From Novacetimonas pomaceti (GTDB lineage: Bacteria; Pseudomonadota; Alphaproteobacteria; Acetobacterales; Acetobacteraceae), in the NCBI RefSeq assembly GCF_003207955.1, contig NZ_NOXG01000003.1, positions 1 through 64,000 of the forward strand: a stretch of DNA of 64,000 nucleotides, written 5' to 3'. This document shows positions 7,301 to 16,461 of the stretch, piece after piece. Positions within the stretch are counted from its first letter, which is position 1; each line of letters opens with the position of its first letter. The notes beneath the pieces were generated by a model. The model had not been told where the DNA came from. It searched no databases and was given only the letters and a program-made list of their open reading frames with translations. Position numbers and translations under genes: made by a program.

Positions 7301-8620
7301 TCAGGGACGGACCTGTCCGTTGCCGAACACCTCGTAACGGAAGGTGGTCAGCTGCTCCAGCCCGACAGGGCCACGGGCATGGAAACGGCCGGTCGCAATC
7401 CCGATTTCCGCGCCAAAACCGAATTCCCCCCCGTCACAGAACTGGGTGGAGGCATTCCACATGACCACCGCGCTGTCCGTTTCATTCAGGAATCGTGTCG
7501 CCACGGCTTCGTCTTCGGTGACGATCGCCTCGGTATGGGAACTGCCGTAACGCACGATATGGGCCAGCGCGTCATCCACCCCGTCCACCACAGCGATGGA
7601 CATCACCGCATCCAGCCATTCCGTGGCGAAATCCTGCTCTGTCGCGGGGGGCAGGTCCGGCACGATGCCGCGCGCGCGCGCATCGGCGCGGAACGTGCAG
7701 CCCTTTGTCGCCAGATCCTCCACCAGGCCAGGCAGCAGGACCGGCGCGATCGCGTTATCGATCAGTAGCGTCTCCGTCGCGCCGCAGATGCCCGTGCGCC
7801 GCATCTTGGCATTCAGGACGATGCGACGCGCCATTTCCAGATCGGCGGCAGCATGGACATAGGTGTGGCACAACCCTTCGGCATGGGACAGGACCGGCAC
7901 GCGGGCTTCCCGGCAGACACGCTCGACCAGAGATTTGCCCCCGCGCGGGATCAGCAGATCGATCAGGCCCGATGCCGCCAGCATGTCCGCGACATGGCGA
8001 CGGTCGGTATCGGGCGGGATCTGCACCGCATCGACCGGCAGGCCCGCCGCGCGCAGGCCCGCCTGCATCGCCGCATGGATCACGCGCGCGCTGTTGATGC
8101 TGTCGGAGCCACCACGCAGGATCACCGCGTTCCCCGACTTGATGCACAGGGCGGCGGCATCCGCGCCGACATTGGGGCGGCTTTCGTAAATCATGCCGAT
8201 CACCCCCACCGGGGTGGCGACACGCCGTATCTTCAGTCCATTGGGCCGCGTCCATTCCGCCAGGACCCGTCCCAGCGGATCAGGCAGCTTCGCGACATCC
8301 TCCAGCCCCCGGGCCATGGCCTCGATCCGGGCCTCATCAAGGACCAGCCGGTCACGAAACGACGCAGCGCCCGAAAATGCCGCGACATCGCGCGCATTCG
8401 CCGCCAGCAGTTCCGTCATGGCATCACGCAGGGCCGTCGCGGCATGGCACAGGGCCGCGTTACGCTGTTCCGTGCTGGCATGGCCCAGCACGCGTCCCGC
8501 GACGCGGGCACGCCGCGCCATGTCGGCGACCACCGACGTGGCCGTCATGTCCGCAGCGGCATCCGGGACCGGGGCATGGGGGGCATGATCCATCGGCGTG
8601 GAAGTTACGGATGCTCTCAT
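7301..8620 (-). CDS. proA: gamma-glutamyl phosphate reductase ProA
   Basis: ProA reduces gamma-glutamyl phosphate with NADPH to glutamate semialdehyde in proline synthesis. About 439 residues are read from the ATG at 8620; TTG at 8656 would add 12 residues without support. The catalytic cysteine lies in RRTGICGATETLLID. Further family stretches are GVIGMIYESRPNVGADAA, KSGNAVILRGGSDS and the C-terminal GPVGLEQLTTFRYEV. ProC, the following step of the pathway, is at 19.6 kb. The first gene of the pathway (proB) is not in the window. Confidence 0.94.
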   Translation of the reverse strand: MRASVTSTPMDHAPHAPVPDAAADMTATSVVADMARRARVAGRVLGHASTEQRNAALCHAATALRDAMTELLAANARDVAAFSGAASFRDRLVLDEARIEAMARGLEDVAKLPDPLGRVLAEWTRPNGLKIRRVATPVGVIGMIYESRPNVGADAAALCIKSGNAVILRGGSDSINSARVIHAAMQAGLRAAGLPVDAVQIPPDTDRRHVADMLAASGLIDLLIPRGGKSLVERVCREARVPVLSHAEGLCHTYVHAAADLEMARRIVLNAKMRRTGICGATETLLIDNAIAPVLLPGLVEDLATKGCTFRADARARGIVPDLPPATEQDFATEWLDAVMSIAVVDGVDDALAHIVRYGSSHTEAIVTEDEAVATRFLNETDSAVVMWNASTQFCDGGEFGFGAEIGIATGRFHARGPVGLEQLTTFRYEVFGNGQVRP

Positions 8621-8683
8621 GCCCTTGGTTCCCTGTTCATGCGGCGTTGCCCGCAACCGGCGCGGACAGCCGTGACGGCCGGA

Positions 8684-9778
8684 TCAGACGTTGAAACGGA
8701 ACAGCAGGACATCGCCATCCTGCACCACATAGTCACGTCCCTCGATTCGCAGCTTGCCCGCCTCTTTCGCGCCAGCTTCGCCATTGCACTGGATATAATC
8801 ATCATACGCAACGGTTTCGCAGGCGATGAAGCCGCGTTCAAAGTCATTGTGAATGACGGCGGCCGCCTGCGGCGCGCGCATCCCGGCCGTGATGGTCCAG
8901 GCACGCGTTTCCTTCGGGCCGACCGTGAAATAGGTGCGCAGGCCCAGCAGGCGATATCCCGCCGCGATCACACGATCCAGCCCGCTATCGCTCAGCCCCA
9001 GCCCTTCCAGGAACTCGGCCCGGTCCTCGGGGCCAAGCTGGCTGACCTCGGCCTCGATCGCGGCCGACACGACCACCATGGCGGCGCCTTCCGCCTCGGC
9101 CCGCGCGCGGACGCGTTCGGAAAATGCGTTCCCGGTCGCGGCCGATCCCTCGTCCACGTTGCAGACATAGAGGACCGGCTTGGACGTCATCAGGTTCAGC
9201 CGGCGCACCGCCTCTTCCTGCCCGGCCGGAATGGCCGAACGCGCAGGCTTTCCCTCCCGCAGCGCCTCGATCAGGGGTTCCATCAGCTCGACCTGCGCTG
9301 CGGCCTCGCGGTCATTGCCGCGCGCCTTTTTCTGGAGCGCGACGATCCGCTTCTCCAGCGACTCGAGGTCCGCCAGCATCAGTTCGGTTTCGATGATCTC
9401 CGCATCGCGGATGGGATCGACCCCGCCTTCGACATGCGTGATGTCGTCATCCTCGAAACAGCGCAGGACGTGGATGATGGCATCGACCTCGCGGATATTG
9501 GCGAGGAACTGGTTCCCCAGCCCTTCCCCCCGCGACGCGCCGCGCACCAGTCCCGCGATATCGACGAATTCAAGGCTGGTCGGCAGGATTTTCTGGGACT
9601 TGCCGATCTGCGCCAGTTTCTCCAGGCGCGGATCGGGGACCGCCACGCGCCCGACATTCGGCTCGATGGTGCAGAAGGGATAATTCGCCGCCTGTGCCGA
9701 GGCCGTTTCGGTCAAGGCATTGAACAGCGTGGACTTGCCCACATTCGGCAGCCCCACGATCCCGCAGTTGAAGCCCAT
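8684..9778 (-). CDS. ychF: redox-regulated ATPase YchF
   Basis: YchF is a ribosome-associated P-loop ATPase of the Obg/HflX group that prefers ATP to GTP. The 364-residue protein has GLPNVGKSTLFNAL as Walker A and the DIAGLV G3 motif. The N-x-x-E in YVCNVDEGSA matches the family's changed nucleotide specificity. A TGS-like C-terminal domain ends in the typical KEAGKLRIEGRDYVVQDGD, here seen as GRDYVVQDGD. It starts 4 bp after the pth stop, so these two are almost certainly co-transcribed (rplY-pth-ychF order). Confidence 0.95.
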   Translation of the reverse strand: MGFNCGIVGLPNVGKSTLFNALTETASAQAANYPFCTIEPNVGRVAVPDPRLEKLAQIGKSQKILPTSLEFVDIAGLVRGASRGEGLGNQFLANIREVDAIIHVLRCFEDDDITHVEGGVDPIRDAEIIETELMLADLESLEKRIVALQKKARGNDREAAAQVELMEPLIEALREGKPARSAIPAGQEEAVRRLNLMTSKPVLYVCNVDEGSAATGNAFSERVRARAEAEGAAMVVVSAAIEAEVSQLGPEDRAEFLEGLGLSDSGLDRVIAAGYRLLGLRTYFTVGPKETRAWTITAGMRAPQAAAVIHNDFERGFIACETVAYDDYIQCNGEAGAKEAGKLRIEGRDYVVQDGDVLLFRFNV

Positions 9779-9782
9779 ATCC

Positions 9783-10355
9783 CTATTCCCCCGTGTGGCT
9801 GGCCATTCTGGTCATGAACAGTTCCGGCTGCCCGTCCGCAAGGAGCGCTGCCGTATCCGACAGCGCGTCGAGCATGGGATCGAGCCACAGCCGGTCATCG
9901 CGCGAAAAATCGCCCAGCACGTGTCCCGTCACCCGTTCGCGGCTGCCGGGATGGCCGATGCCGATCCGCACGCGCCAGTAATCCTGCGCGCCGAGCATGC
10001 GGTCCATCGACCGCAGCCCGTTATGTCCCGCCGCCCCGCCACCGCGCTTGACGCGGATACGGCCGGGGGCAAGGTCAAGTTCGTCGTGAAATGCCGTGAT
10101 GGCATCGATCGACAGCTTGTAAAAAGCCGCCGCCTGCTGAACGCTTTCACCTGAAAGGTTCATATATGTCAGTGGCTTGAGCAGAAGCACCTTGTGCCGT
10201 CCGATCCGTCCCTCACTGACTTCGCCGCGAAAGCGCCTGCGCCACGGGGCGAACCCGTGGCGTTCGGCGATCCGGTCAACGGCCATGAACCCGACATTAT
10301 GGCGATTCCGGCTCATCCCCGGTTCGGGGTTCCCCAATCCGGCCCAGAGGAGCAT
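9783..10355 (-). CDS. pth: peptidyl-tRNA hydrolase Pth
   Basis: Pth cleaves the ester bond of peptidyl-tRNAs that drop off the ribosome. The 190-residue protein has the catalytic histidine in RNRHNVGFMAVD, the conserved TYMNLSGESV, FHDELDLAPG and GGGAAGHNGLRSM motifs, all intact. It lies 31 bp after rplY and 4 bp before ychF, the classic bacterial order. Confidence 0.95.
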   Translation of the reverse strand: MLLWAGLGNPEPGMSRNRHNVGFMAVDRIAERHGFAPWRRRFRGEVSEGRIGRHKVLLLKPLTYMNLSGESVQQAAAFYKLSIDAITAFHDELDLAPGRIRVKRGGGAAGHNGLRSMDRMLGAQDYWRVRIGIGHPGSRERVTGHVLGDFSRDDRLWLDPMLDALSDTAALLADGQPELFMTRMASHTGE

Positions 10356-10386
10356 GGCATCTCTCCAGTCGTGTCAGGTTCCGTTA

Positions 10387-11004
10387 TCAGTCGGCCGCCG
10401 GGGTTTCGGTTTCTTCCACCGTTTCCTCGGCATCGACGGTCGGCGCCGCGATCGTGGCGATGACAAAGTTGGGGATGTGCTGGACCGGGGTCACGTGCTC
10501 CGTCCCCTTCAGGTCTTCCCAACGCACGTTGTCATGGATGTCGAGCTTCGACAGGTCCGCGCTGAAACCTTCGGGCATGTTCGCGGGATCGGCCACGACG
10601 TCCACGGTGTGACGCACGATGTTCAGCACGCCGCCACGCTTGATGCCGGGGGAGGTTTCCTCACCAGTGAAGGTGATGGCGACTTCCACATGCACCTTCT
10701 GCCCTTCGGCAAGGCGCTGGTAATCAACATGCAGCGGGGCATCGGACACCGGATGCAGCTGGATTTCACGCAGAAGGGCGTGTTCCGTCTTGCTGCCGTC
10801 GATGGAGATGTCATAGATGCGCGAACGCCAGCCCGGCTTGTGCAGTTCGCGCGCCACGATGCGCGGATCCAGCGCGATCAGCGCGGCTTCCTGCTTGCCA
10901 CCATAAATAACGCCCGGCACCAGCCCGGCACGTCTCGTCGCCCGCGCTGCCCCCTTACCAGCCTTCGCGCGCGAAGAAACATCGATTTTCGTGAATTTGG
11001 TCAC
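10387..11004 (-). CDS. rplY: 50S ribosomal protein L25/general stress protein Ctc
   Basis: L25 binds 5S rRNA in the large subunit. This is the long TL5/CTC form, about 205 residues, with the N-terminal 5S-binding domain (ARATRRAGLVPGVIYGG) and a beta-rich C-terminal domain ending in an acidic tail. The start is decided by an AGGAG ribosome-binding site (plus-strand 11012-11016) seven bases before a GTG at 11004, giving MTKFTKIDVSSRAKAGKG. It heads the rplY-pth-ychF set. Confidence 0.94.
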   Translation of the reverse strand: MTKFTKIDVSSRAKAGKGAARATRRAGLVPGVIYGGKQEAALIALDPRIVARELHKPGWRSRIYDISIDGSKTEHALLREIQLHPVSDAPLHVDYQRLAEGQKVHVEVAITFTGEETSPGIKRGGVLNIVRHTVDVVADPANMPEGFSADLSKLDIHDNVRWEDLKGTEHVTPVQHIPNFVIATIAAPTVDAEETVEETETPAAD

Positions 11005-11150
11005 TTGTCTGCTCCTGAAACACAAGGCGCGTCGGCCTCCAGGGGTGCCGAACGCGTGCGCGGCCTTTAACGGAAAAGGGCGGCGGATGCAACGCCGGCA
11101 ATCACTTTTACCGCCGCGATTCCGCGCAGGCAGGCTTCAGAAAGCGCGGT

Positions 11151-11741
11151 TCAGGAAACGGCAGTCAGGTCCCATGGCTTCCCGTTGCCGGCCGGCTGCG
11201 CCCACATCGGGGTGGCATTGGGCAGGCGCACGTTGGGCTTAAGCCCCATCGCCGCGCGCAGGGCGCGGAACATGCCGCCATGGCATACCACCAGCGGCGT
11301 GCCGGGGGCCTCCGTCGCGCGATTGATGGCCGATACCGCGCGTTCACGCAGCTCGGCAAAGCTTTCCCCGTCCACCGGGGTGTACTCGCCGGCGATCCAG
11401 CTGTCGTACCAGTGGCCCATCGGCTTGCCTTCCTGGTCACCGAAACAGACTTCCTTCAGCCCGTCATCAAGCTGCACCTGAAACAGCGGCGCGCCATGGG
11501 CGGCCATGACCTCGGCCACGATTTCGGCCGTCCGGCGCGCGCGGCCCAGCGGGGAGGAGACGATACGCGCGATCGGATGTTCCGCCAGGTGACGCACCAG
11601 CACCAGACCGGCCTGCCGGGCCTGTTCCACCCCGGTGGAATTGAGCGGGATGTCGGTCCGGCCCTGCGAGCGCCCCTCGGCGTTCCAGTCCGTCTCTCCA
11701 TGTCGCAGATACCAGTATGGCCGGGCGAGCAGGTCCGTCAT
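11151..11741 (-). CDS. histidine phosphatase family protein
   Basis: A 196-residue histidine-phosphatase (phosphoglycerate mutase-like) protein. The phosphohistidine motif is YLRHGETDW and the second catalytic histidine is in VVCHGGMF. SSPLGRARRTAEI carries the usual arginine pair. The family includes cofactor-dependent phosphoglycerate mutases, alpha-ribazole phosphatase and many small-molecule phosphatases. The short length argues against glycolytic mutase GpmA. The ATG at 11741 is preceded by GGAG. The substrate cannot be told from sequence or context. Confidence 0.85.
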   Translation of the reverse strand: MTDLLARPYWYLRHGETDWNAEGRSQGRTDIPLNSTGVEQARQAGLVLVRHLAEHPIARIVSSPLGRARRTAEIVAEVMAAHGAPLFQVQLDDGLKEVCFGDQEGKPMGHWYDSWIAGEYTPVDGESFAELRERAVSAINRATEAPGTPLVVCHGGMFRALRAAMGLKPNVRLPNATPMWAQPAGNGKPWDLTAVS

Positions 11742-11862
11742 AAATGACTCCTTCTTGATTGGCTTTCCCGGCGATAGCCGCGACACGCCACAGGGTCAAT
11801 CCCGTGACATACTATGAAATAAACCGGGGAGCCCGCAATCCCCCGGCCCGCGACGCCGGATT

Positions 11863-12846
11863 TCAGTCAAACAGCGACGACACCGAGCTTTCATCCGACA
11901 CCGCGCGCATGGCGCGCGACAGCAGGTTCGCCGTGCTGATCTGGCGGATGTTGTGCGACTGGCGCACGTCTTCCGTCTTGGCGATGCTGTCGGTCAGGGT
12001 AAGCATCTGCAACGGCGACTGTCCGATGCGGCTGACCGCGCCGCCCGTCAGGACGCCATGGGTGACATAGGCCTCCACCGCCGCGGCGCCGTGGCGCATC
12101 AGGGCCTCGGCCGCATTGCACAGCGAACCGCCACTATCGACGATATCGTCGACCAGGACGCAGTACCGTCCCCGCACGTCGCCGATCACGTTCATCACTT
12201 CGGACACGCCCGCGCGTTCGCGCCGCTTGTCAATGATGGCCAGGTCCACATTCAGCCGCTGCGCCAGCTGCCGCGCGCGCACGACGCCGCCCACGTCGGG
12301 GGAGACGATCATCAGGTTGTGCGGGCCGCCGGGGATGTTCATTTCCGGCGCGTCATAGGGCAGCGGCGCCTCCAGCCCCATGCGTCCCTTGATGTCGCGC
12401 GTGAACAGGGGGGCGGCGTACAGATTGTCGACGGGAATATCGAAAAATCCCTGGATCTGCATGGCGTGCAGATCCATCGTCAGGATGCGGTTCGCCCCGG
12501 CCTCGACCAGGATGTTGGCGACCAGCTTCGCGCTGATGGGGGTGCGGGGACCGGATTTGCGGTCCTGCCGGGCATAGCCGAAATAGGGCATGACCGCCGT
12601 GATGCGCCGTGCCGACCCGCGACGCAGCGCGTCGAGCATGATCAGCAGTTCCATCAGGTTGTCATTGGTGGGCGAACAGGTGCTCTGGATGACAAAGACA
12701 TCCTCGCCACGCACATTTTCATGGATCTCGACAAAGATTTCCATGTCGGCGAAGCGACGCACGGTCACGTCGCACAGGGGCATTCCCAGTTCGACCGCAA
12801 CTTTTTCAGCAAGGGGCAGATTACTGTTACAGGCGACGATTTTCAT
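11863..12846 (-). CDS. prs: ribose-phosphate pyrophosphokinase
   Basis: Prs makes phosphoribosyl pyrophosphate from ribose 5-phosphate and ATP, feeding nucleotide, NAD, histidine and tryptophan synthesis. The 327-residue protein is slightly longer than the common 310-317. It contains PYFGYARQDRKSG, the metal-binding LTMDLHAMQIQGFFDIP and the PRPP-binding loop VLVDDIVDSGGSL. All catalytic segments appear intact. It lies about 120 bp upstream of the histidine-phosphatase gene and about 200 bp downstream of the lipoprotein gene. Confidence 0.95.
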   Translation of the reverse strand: MKIVACNSNLPLAEKVAVELGMPLCDVTVRRFADMEIFVEIHENVRGEDVFVIQSTCSPTNDNLMELLIMLDALRRGSARRITAVMPYFGYARQDRKSGPRTPISAKLVANILVEAGANRILTMDLHAMQIQGFFDIPVDNLYAAPLFTRDIKGRMGLEAPLPYDAPEMNIPGGPHNLMIVSPDVGGVVRARQLAQRLNVDLAIIDKRRERAGVSEVMNVIGDVRGRYCVLVDDIVDSGGSLCNAAEALMRHGAAAVEAYVTHGVLTGGAVSRIGQSPLQMLTLTDSIAKTEDVRQSHNIRQISTANLLSRAMRAVSDESSVSSLFD

Positions 12847-13044
12847 CTTGCGACGTTCCCAGACGACATGAGGCGAAGCGACCGTGGATGACCGCTTCCG
12901 TTTCCATGGACCGGGCGCGTTCTAGCAATCGCGCCAGTTCCTGTCACCACCACACCGCAACGAACCACCCCCCGGACACGTCAGGGCGGACCTGCGCGGG
13001 ACACACGCGCCCGCGACGTGTCGTGACGGCCACACCCTGCGCGT

Positions 13045-14535
13045 TCATGACCTGCGCGGGGGCAACGTCACGCCCGGCAGCTTCCTGCGCACGGGCGTTG
13101 TCGCGGGCGTGTCCTCCGAAACCGGCTGCTGCGGGACGATATCGCGGGGCGGGGCCGAAACACGGGGCGCGGCGACAGACGTGGCGGAAGAAGCGGCGGC
13201 CGCCGACGCAACCGGGGCCTGCATCGGCGCTGGGGACGACGGCATCATGGACGGCGCATGCGCGACTGATGGCGTGGCGGCTGCCGACGCAGCCCCGAGT
13301 GGCGCGGACTCCACGGCTGCGGGTGCCGGGGACGCAGATACCGGGGCCTTTGCTGGCGCCGATATCATGGAAGACGGGGATGACGACGGGACCGACGCGG
13401 CGGATGTCGGGACCGGATTTGTCGCGACGGATGCGGGCGCGGCCGTGACAGGCACGGTCGGGGTGGATGATACCGGGGCTGGCGACACGGCATCGGACGC
13501 CTGCGCCAGTGGGGCATTCCTGCCCGGCCGGGAGACAGAAACGTCAGAGGCAGGCGTGGCGGGTGTCGCGGAAACCGGCGCGGCTGATTTCGCCCCGGCC
13601 GGTTTCGACGCCTGCGTTGGCGCGGCTGCCGTCGTGGCGGGCAACGGCACGTTATCCCGCCCTGAATAACGCGAAATGATCTGGCGGACGCCGCCCGCGG
13701 CTTCCTCGCCCGCGGCTTCGGCCGCGTCCCCCCATTTGCCGTCAAGCGTATGGGCCGCGATATCATGGATCTGCGTTGCGGCACCCGCTTCCTTGCCGTG
13801 GGAATCAACCACGCGCCAGGTCAGCGTCAACCGCTGTCGCGCGGGACCGGATACAGGAAGCTGCGTCACGACAACCGTGCATCCGACCGTGAAATCCGCC
13901 CCCGACTGCGAATGCTGGATCTGGTCATGCGCATCGCGCAACGATGCGACAAACGCCCGCGACAGCATTGCATTCCCGTCGCCCGGCGCGCCCTTCACCC
14001 CCTGGAAATACACATGGGCCGGACGGTTCTTCAGACTGTGGGGATCGCTCTGCATCTGTGCGGCCTGAATGCCGGTCAGCAGGGCGGCGACCTCGGGCGC
14101 GGCCTGCATGGCGGAAGCCTGCATCACCGCCTCCGACCCGGCGGACCATGACGCGGCGGGCACGGGCGCGCCCGTCGTCTCGCCGCGTACCTCGCCCTTG
14201 GGGGTGATGACGGCATAGGTCGGGATGACCTGGTTCCCCTGCAGGGTGGCGGTCATGCGCAACCACCAGTCGCCGCTTTTCACGGGTTGCCCCACGGCGG
14301 GTACCGACTGGTCCAGCATGGCGGCGACCATGTCCTTCTGCCATGTCTGCGCGGCCATGCTGACCAGCAGCGCCTGCGTCGGCTGCGGCACGGCAAGGCG
14401 GGCGGGCGGCGCGTTGGAAAGCTGCGACAGCCCCCTGCGCTGGAATGGATGCGGCACGTCAAGGCACCCGGCAAGAAGGCACAGGCCCGACATCGTCAGG
14501 GCCATCACGCCATGCCTGAAAAACTTTCCCCTCAT
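13045..14535 (-). CDS. lipoprotein with long Pro/Ala/Ser-rich tail, unknown function
   Basis: A 496-residue predicted lipoprotein whose family I do not recognise. The N-terminus MRGKFFRHGVMALTMSGLC is followed by the lipobox LLAGC. A folded region spans about residues 30-260, with alternating strands such as GDWWLRMTATLQGNQVIPTYAV, seen here as GDWWLRMTATLQG, and RLTLTWRVVDSHG. The remaining 230 residues are almost entirely Ala, Pro, Ser, Val and Thr, probably a disordered spacer or cell-wall-spanning linker. ATG at 14550 would overlap pgeF; 14535 gives the cleaner signal. It shares the strand with lgt, which would lipidate it. Confidence 0.75.
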   Translation of the reverse strand: MRGKFFRHGVMALTMSGLCLLAGCLDVPHPFQRRGLSQLSNAPPARLAVPQPTQALLVSMAAQTWQKDMVAAMLDQSVPAVGQPVKSGDWWLRMTATLQGNQVIPTYAVITPKGEVRGETTGAPVPAASWSAGSEAVMQASAMQAAPEVAALLTGIQAAQMQSDPHSLKNRPAHVYFQGVKGAPGDGNAMLSRAFVASLRDAHDQIQHSQSGADFTVGCTVVVTQLPVSGPARQRLTLTWRVVDSHGKEAGAATQIHDIAAHTLDGKWGDAAEAAGEEAAGGVRQIISRYSGRDNVPLPATTAAAPTQASKPAGAKSAAPVSATPATPASDVSVSRPGRNAPLAQASDAVSPAPVSSTPTVPVTAAPASVATNPVPTSAASVPSSSPSSMISAPAKAPVSASPAPAAVESAPLGAASAAATPSVAHAPSMMPSSPAPMQAPVASAAAASSATSVAAPRVSAPPRDIVPQQPVSEDTPATTPVRRKLPGVTLPPRRS

Positions 14536-14542
14536 GCCGGCA

Positions 14543-15373
14543 TCATACATGGGCGCACGAAATTACCGAAATCTGGTGGCCGATCGCCCCTCCGCCCGCC
14601 AGCGTGCGGCGACGATGGCTGAAAAACCGTTCCCCGTCGCCAAGCGTATCCACGCCCAGCGCCATGGCCTGCCCCACCCCCGCGCGACGCAGCCGCGCGA
14701 CGCAATAGGCGGGCAGGTCGAACTGGTAATGCCCGCCCCTGTGGCCGGGCGTAAAAAACGGCATGGCCGCGTCATCCAGCGCCAGCACGGCGTCACGCAT
14801 GTCGGCGCCCACCTCGTAACTGTCGCGCGCGATGCAGGGCCCGACGACCGCGCGGATATCGGATGCGACGCCGCCCAGTCCGACCATCGCGGCCACCGTG
14901 GCCTCCAGCACGCCCGCCGCGGCCCCGCGCCATCCGGCATGGGCCGCCCCCACCACGCGACCGCGCCCGTCGGAAAACAGCACCGGCGCGCAATCGGCGG
15001 TAATGACCCCCAGCGCCAGCCCCGGGCGGGCGCATACCATGGCATCGGCACGCGCGCCCTCGCCCGGCGCCCAGGGGGCGGTGACGCTGACCACGTCCCT
15101 GCCATGGACCTGCGTCACGCCAAGCAGGCAGTCGGGGGACACCCCGATCGTCCGCGCGACACGCGCCCGGTTTTCACGCAGCGCCGCCGGATCGTCGCCA
15201 CTGCGCATGGAACAGTTCAGCGAGGCATAAGGCCCCTGCGACACGCCGCCCAGACGGGTGAAAAACCCGTGGGGTGCTACATGCAGCGCCCCGGCCCGTA
15301 GTACCGGCCCCTTCAGCTGATCCTGCCCGGAATGATCCTGCCCGTGTCCGTGCATCACCTGCATCCGCGTCAC
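14543..15373 (-). CDS. pgeF: peptidoglycan editing factor PgeF (YfiH/laccase-domain)
   Basis: YfiH/PgeF removes mis-incorporated L-serine from peptidoglycan precursors in E. coli; related proteins were described as polyphenol oxidases or purine nucleoside phosphorylases. The 276-residue protein has VTQVHGRDVV, TADCAPVLFSD and HAGWRGAAAG with the conserved His, Cys and His zinc ligands. The GTG at 15373 overlaps the midA stop (GTGA), implying coupling; an ATG at 15364 is the alternative. It belongs to an lgt-midA-pgeF-lipoprotein run. Confidence 0.9.
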   Translation of the reverse strand: MTRMQVMHGHGQDHSGQDQLKGPVLRAGALHVAPHGFFTRLGGVSQGPYASLNCSMRSGDDPAALRENRARVARTIGVSPDCLLGVTQVHGRDVVSVTAPWAPGEGARADAMVCARPGLALGVITADCAPVLFSDGRGRVVGAAHAGWRGAAAGVLEATVAAMVGLGGVASDIRAVVGPCIARDSYEVGADMRDAVLALDDAAMPFFTPGHRGGHYQFDLPAYCVARLRRAGVGQAMALGVDTLGDGERFFSHRRRTLAGGGAIGHQISVISCAHV

Positions 15374-16461
15374 CCTTCCCCTGCCCGCTCATGGCGTTGT
15401 CCCATGCCGGCGCGACCGGGGACAAGCGGGGCCAGCCCCTCGAACCCCGCGACCTCCGTCATGTCCGGCGCTGTCATGGCCATGACGCGGAACAGTCCCC
15501 CCATCCGGTCCGGGGCCGCCAGGCGCTGCGCCGCCTCGTTGATCTGGCGGGCCACGTCCCCGGGCTGGTTCCGGGCCAGCTGCGCCGCGCGTGGAAACAG
15601 GCCCAGCGCGGAAAGGAACGCCCCCTGCGTCACGCTGCCCCATGTGGCGCATCCCCCATCGCGCGCGGCAGTCGCCAGCGCTGCGAAATCCACGTGCGCC
15701 GTCAGGTCCGCCATGCCCGGTCGCGCCAGCGGCCATGCCGGACGCCCGTCGCACAGGGCCTGCAGCGTATCGCCCCAGCCGGGGCCATCATATCCGTAAT
15801 CGATGAACAGGGCGACGCCACCGCCATGCGACAGCCGCGCGCCAAGCTGCCGCGCGATGCAAAGTGCTCCTTCGCAGACTTCCAGCACCTCCCCCTCGGG
15901 CACGTCGCGGGTGGCAAGCGGTCCAAAAGCGGGAAGGTCAGTGGCGGGACGTGTCACGAACACCTCCCCCGTCACCATGCGTTCGTCCCAGCCATGGGCG
16001 GTCCGCACGAACTGCCGGATGGGCAGGGCGTCAAGGAATTCGTTGGCGATGAAAACCAGCGGACCGGGCGGCAGGTCGGGGACGGCATCCAGCCAGACGG
16101 GTGCCACGACATCCGCGTGCGCCGTCAGCGCCGCGGCCTGCGCCTGGCGCAGCCGTGGCGATGTTTCCACCATATGCACCCGCGCCGCCGCGTAACAGGC
16201 GGGCGCCACGCGTGACAGCAGGCGCAGCGCGTCCGCCATCAATGTCCCGCGCCCCGGCCCCGCCTCCGCCAGCACGAAAGGATCGGGCGCGCCCATGCGC
16301 TGCCATGTCACCGCGACCCACGCGCCCAGAAGCTCGCCAAACATCTGCGAAATCTCAGGGGAGGTAATGAAGTCCGCAAAGGGATCACGGCGGCTGTAAT
16401 ACGCCGCGTTCGCGCGGGCCATGAAATGGTCGAGCCTGATGGGGGCGGCGTCCCGCGTCAT
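15370..16461 (-). CDS. class I SAM-dependent methyltransferase, MidA/NDUFAF7 family
   Basis: A 363-residue protein of the MidA (DUF185) family. The eukaryotic homologue NDUFAF7 dimethylates an arginine of a complex I subunit. Motif I is VLAEAGPGRGTLMADALR. The N-terminus YYSRRDPFADFITSPEISQMFG is highly characteristic and appears here in parts as RRDPFADFITSPEIS. A role in complex I assembly in bacteria is inferred from the family. The start shares one base with the lgt stop (TGATG), and the stop overlaps the pgeF start, so the three are coupled. Confidence 0.9.
   Translation of the reverse strand: MTRDAAPIRLDHFMARANAAYYSRRDPFADFITSPEISQMFGELLGAWVAVTWQRMGAPDPFVLAEAGPGRGTLMADALRLLSRVAPACYAAARVHMVETSPRLRQAQAAALTAHADVVAPVWLDAVPDLPPGPLVFIANEFLDALPIRQFVRTAHGWDERMVTGEVFVTRPATDLPAFGPLATRDVPEGEVLEVCEGALCIARQLGARLSHGGGVALFIDYGYDGPGWGDTLQALCDGRPAWPLARPGMADLTAHVDFAALATAARDGGCATWGSVTQGAFLSALGLFPRAAQLARNQPGDVARQINEAAQRLAAPDRMGGLFRVMAMTAPDMTEVAGFEGLAPLVPGRAGMGQRHERAGEG

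Noticed and set aside
7853..9817. Long plus-strand frame across proA and ychF
   Set aside because: It spans two real minus-strand genes and their gap, which a true gene would not do without its own domains. None is recognisable.
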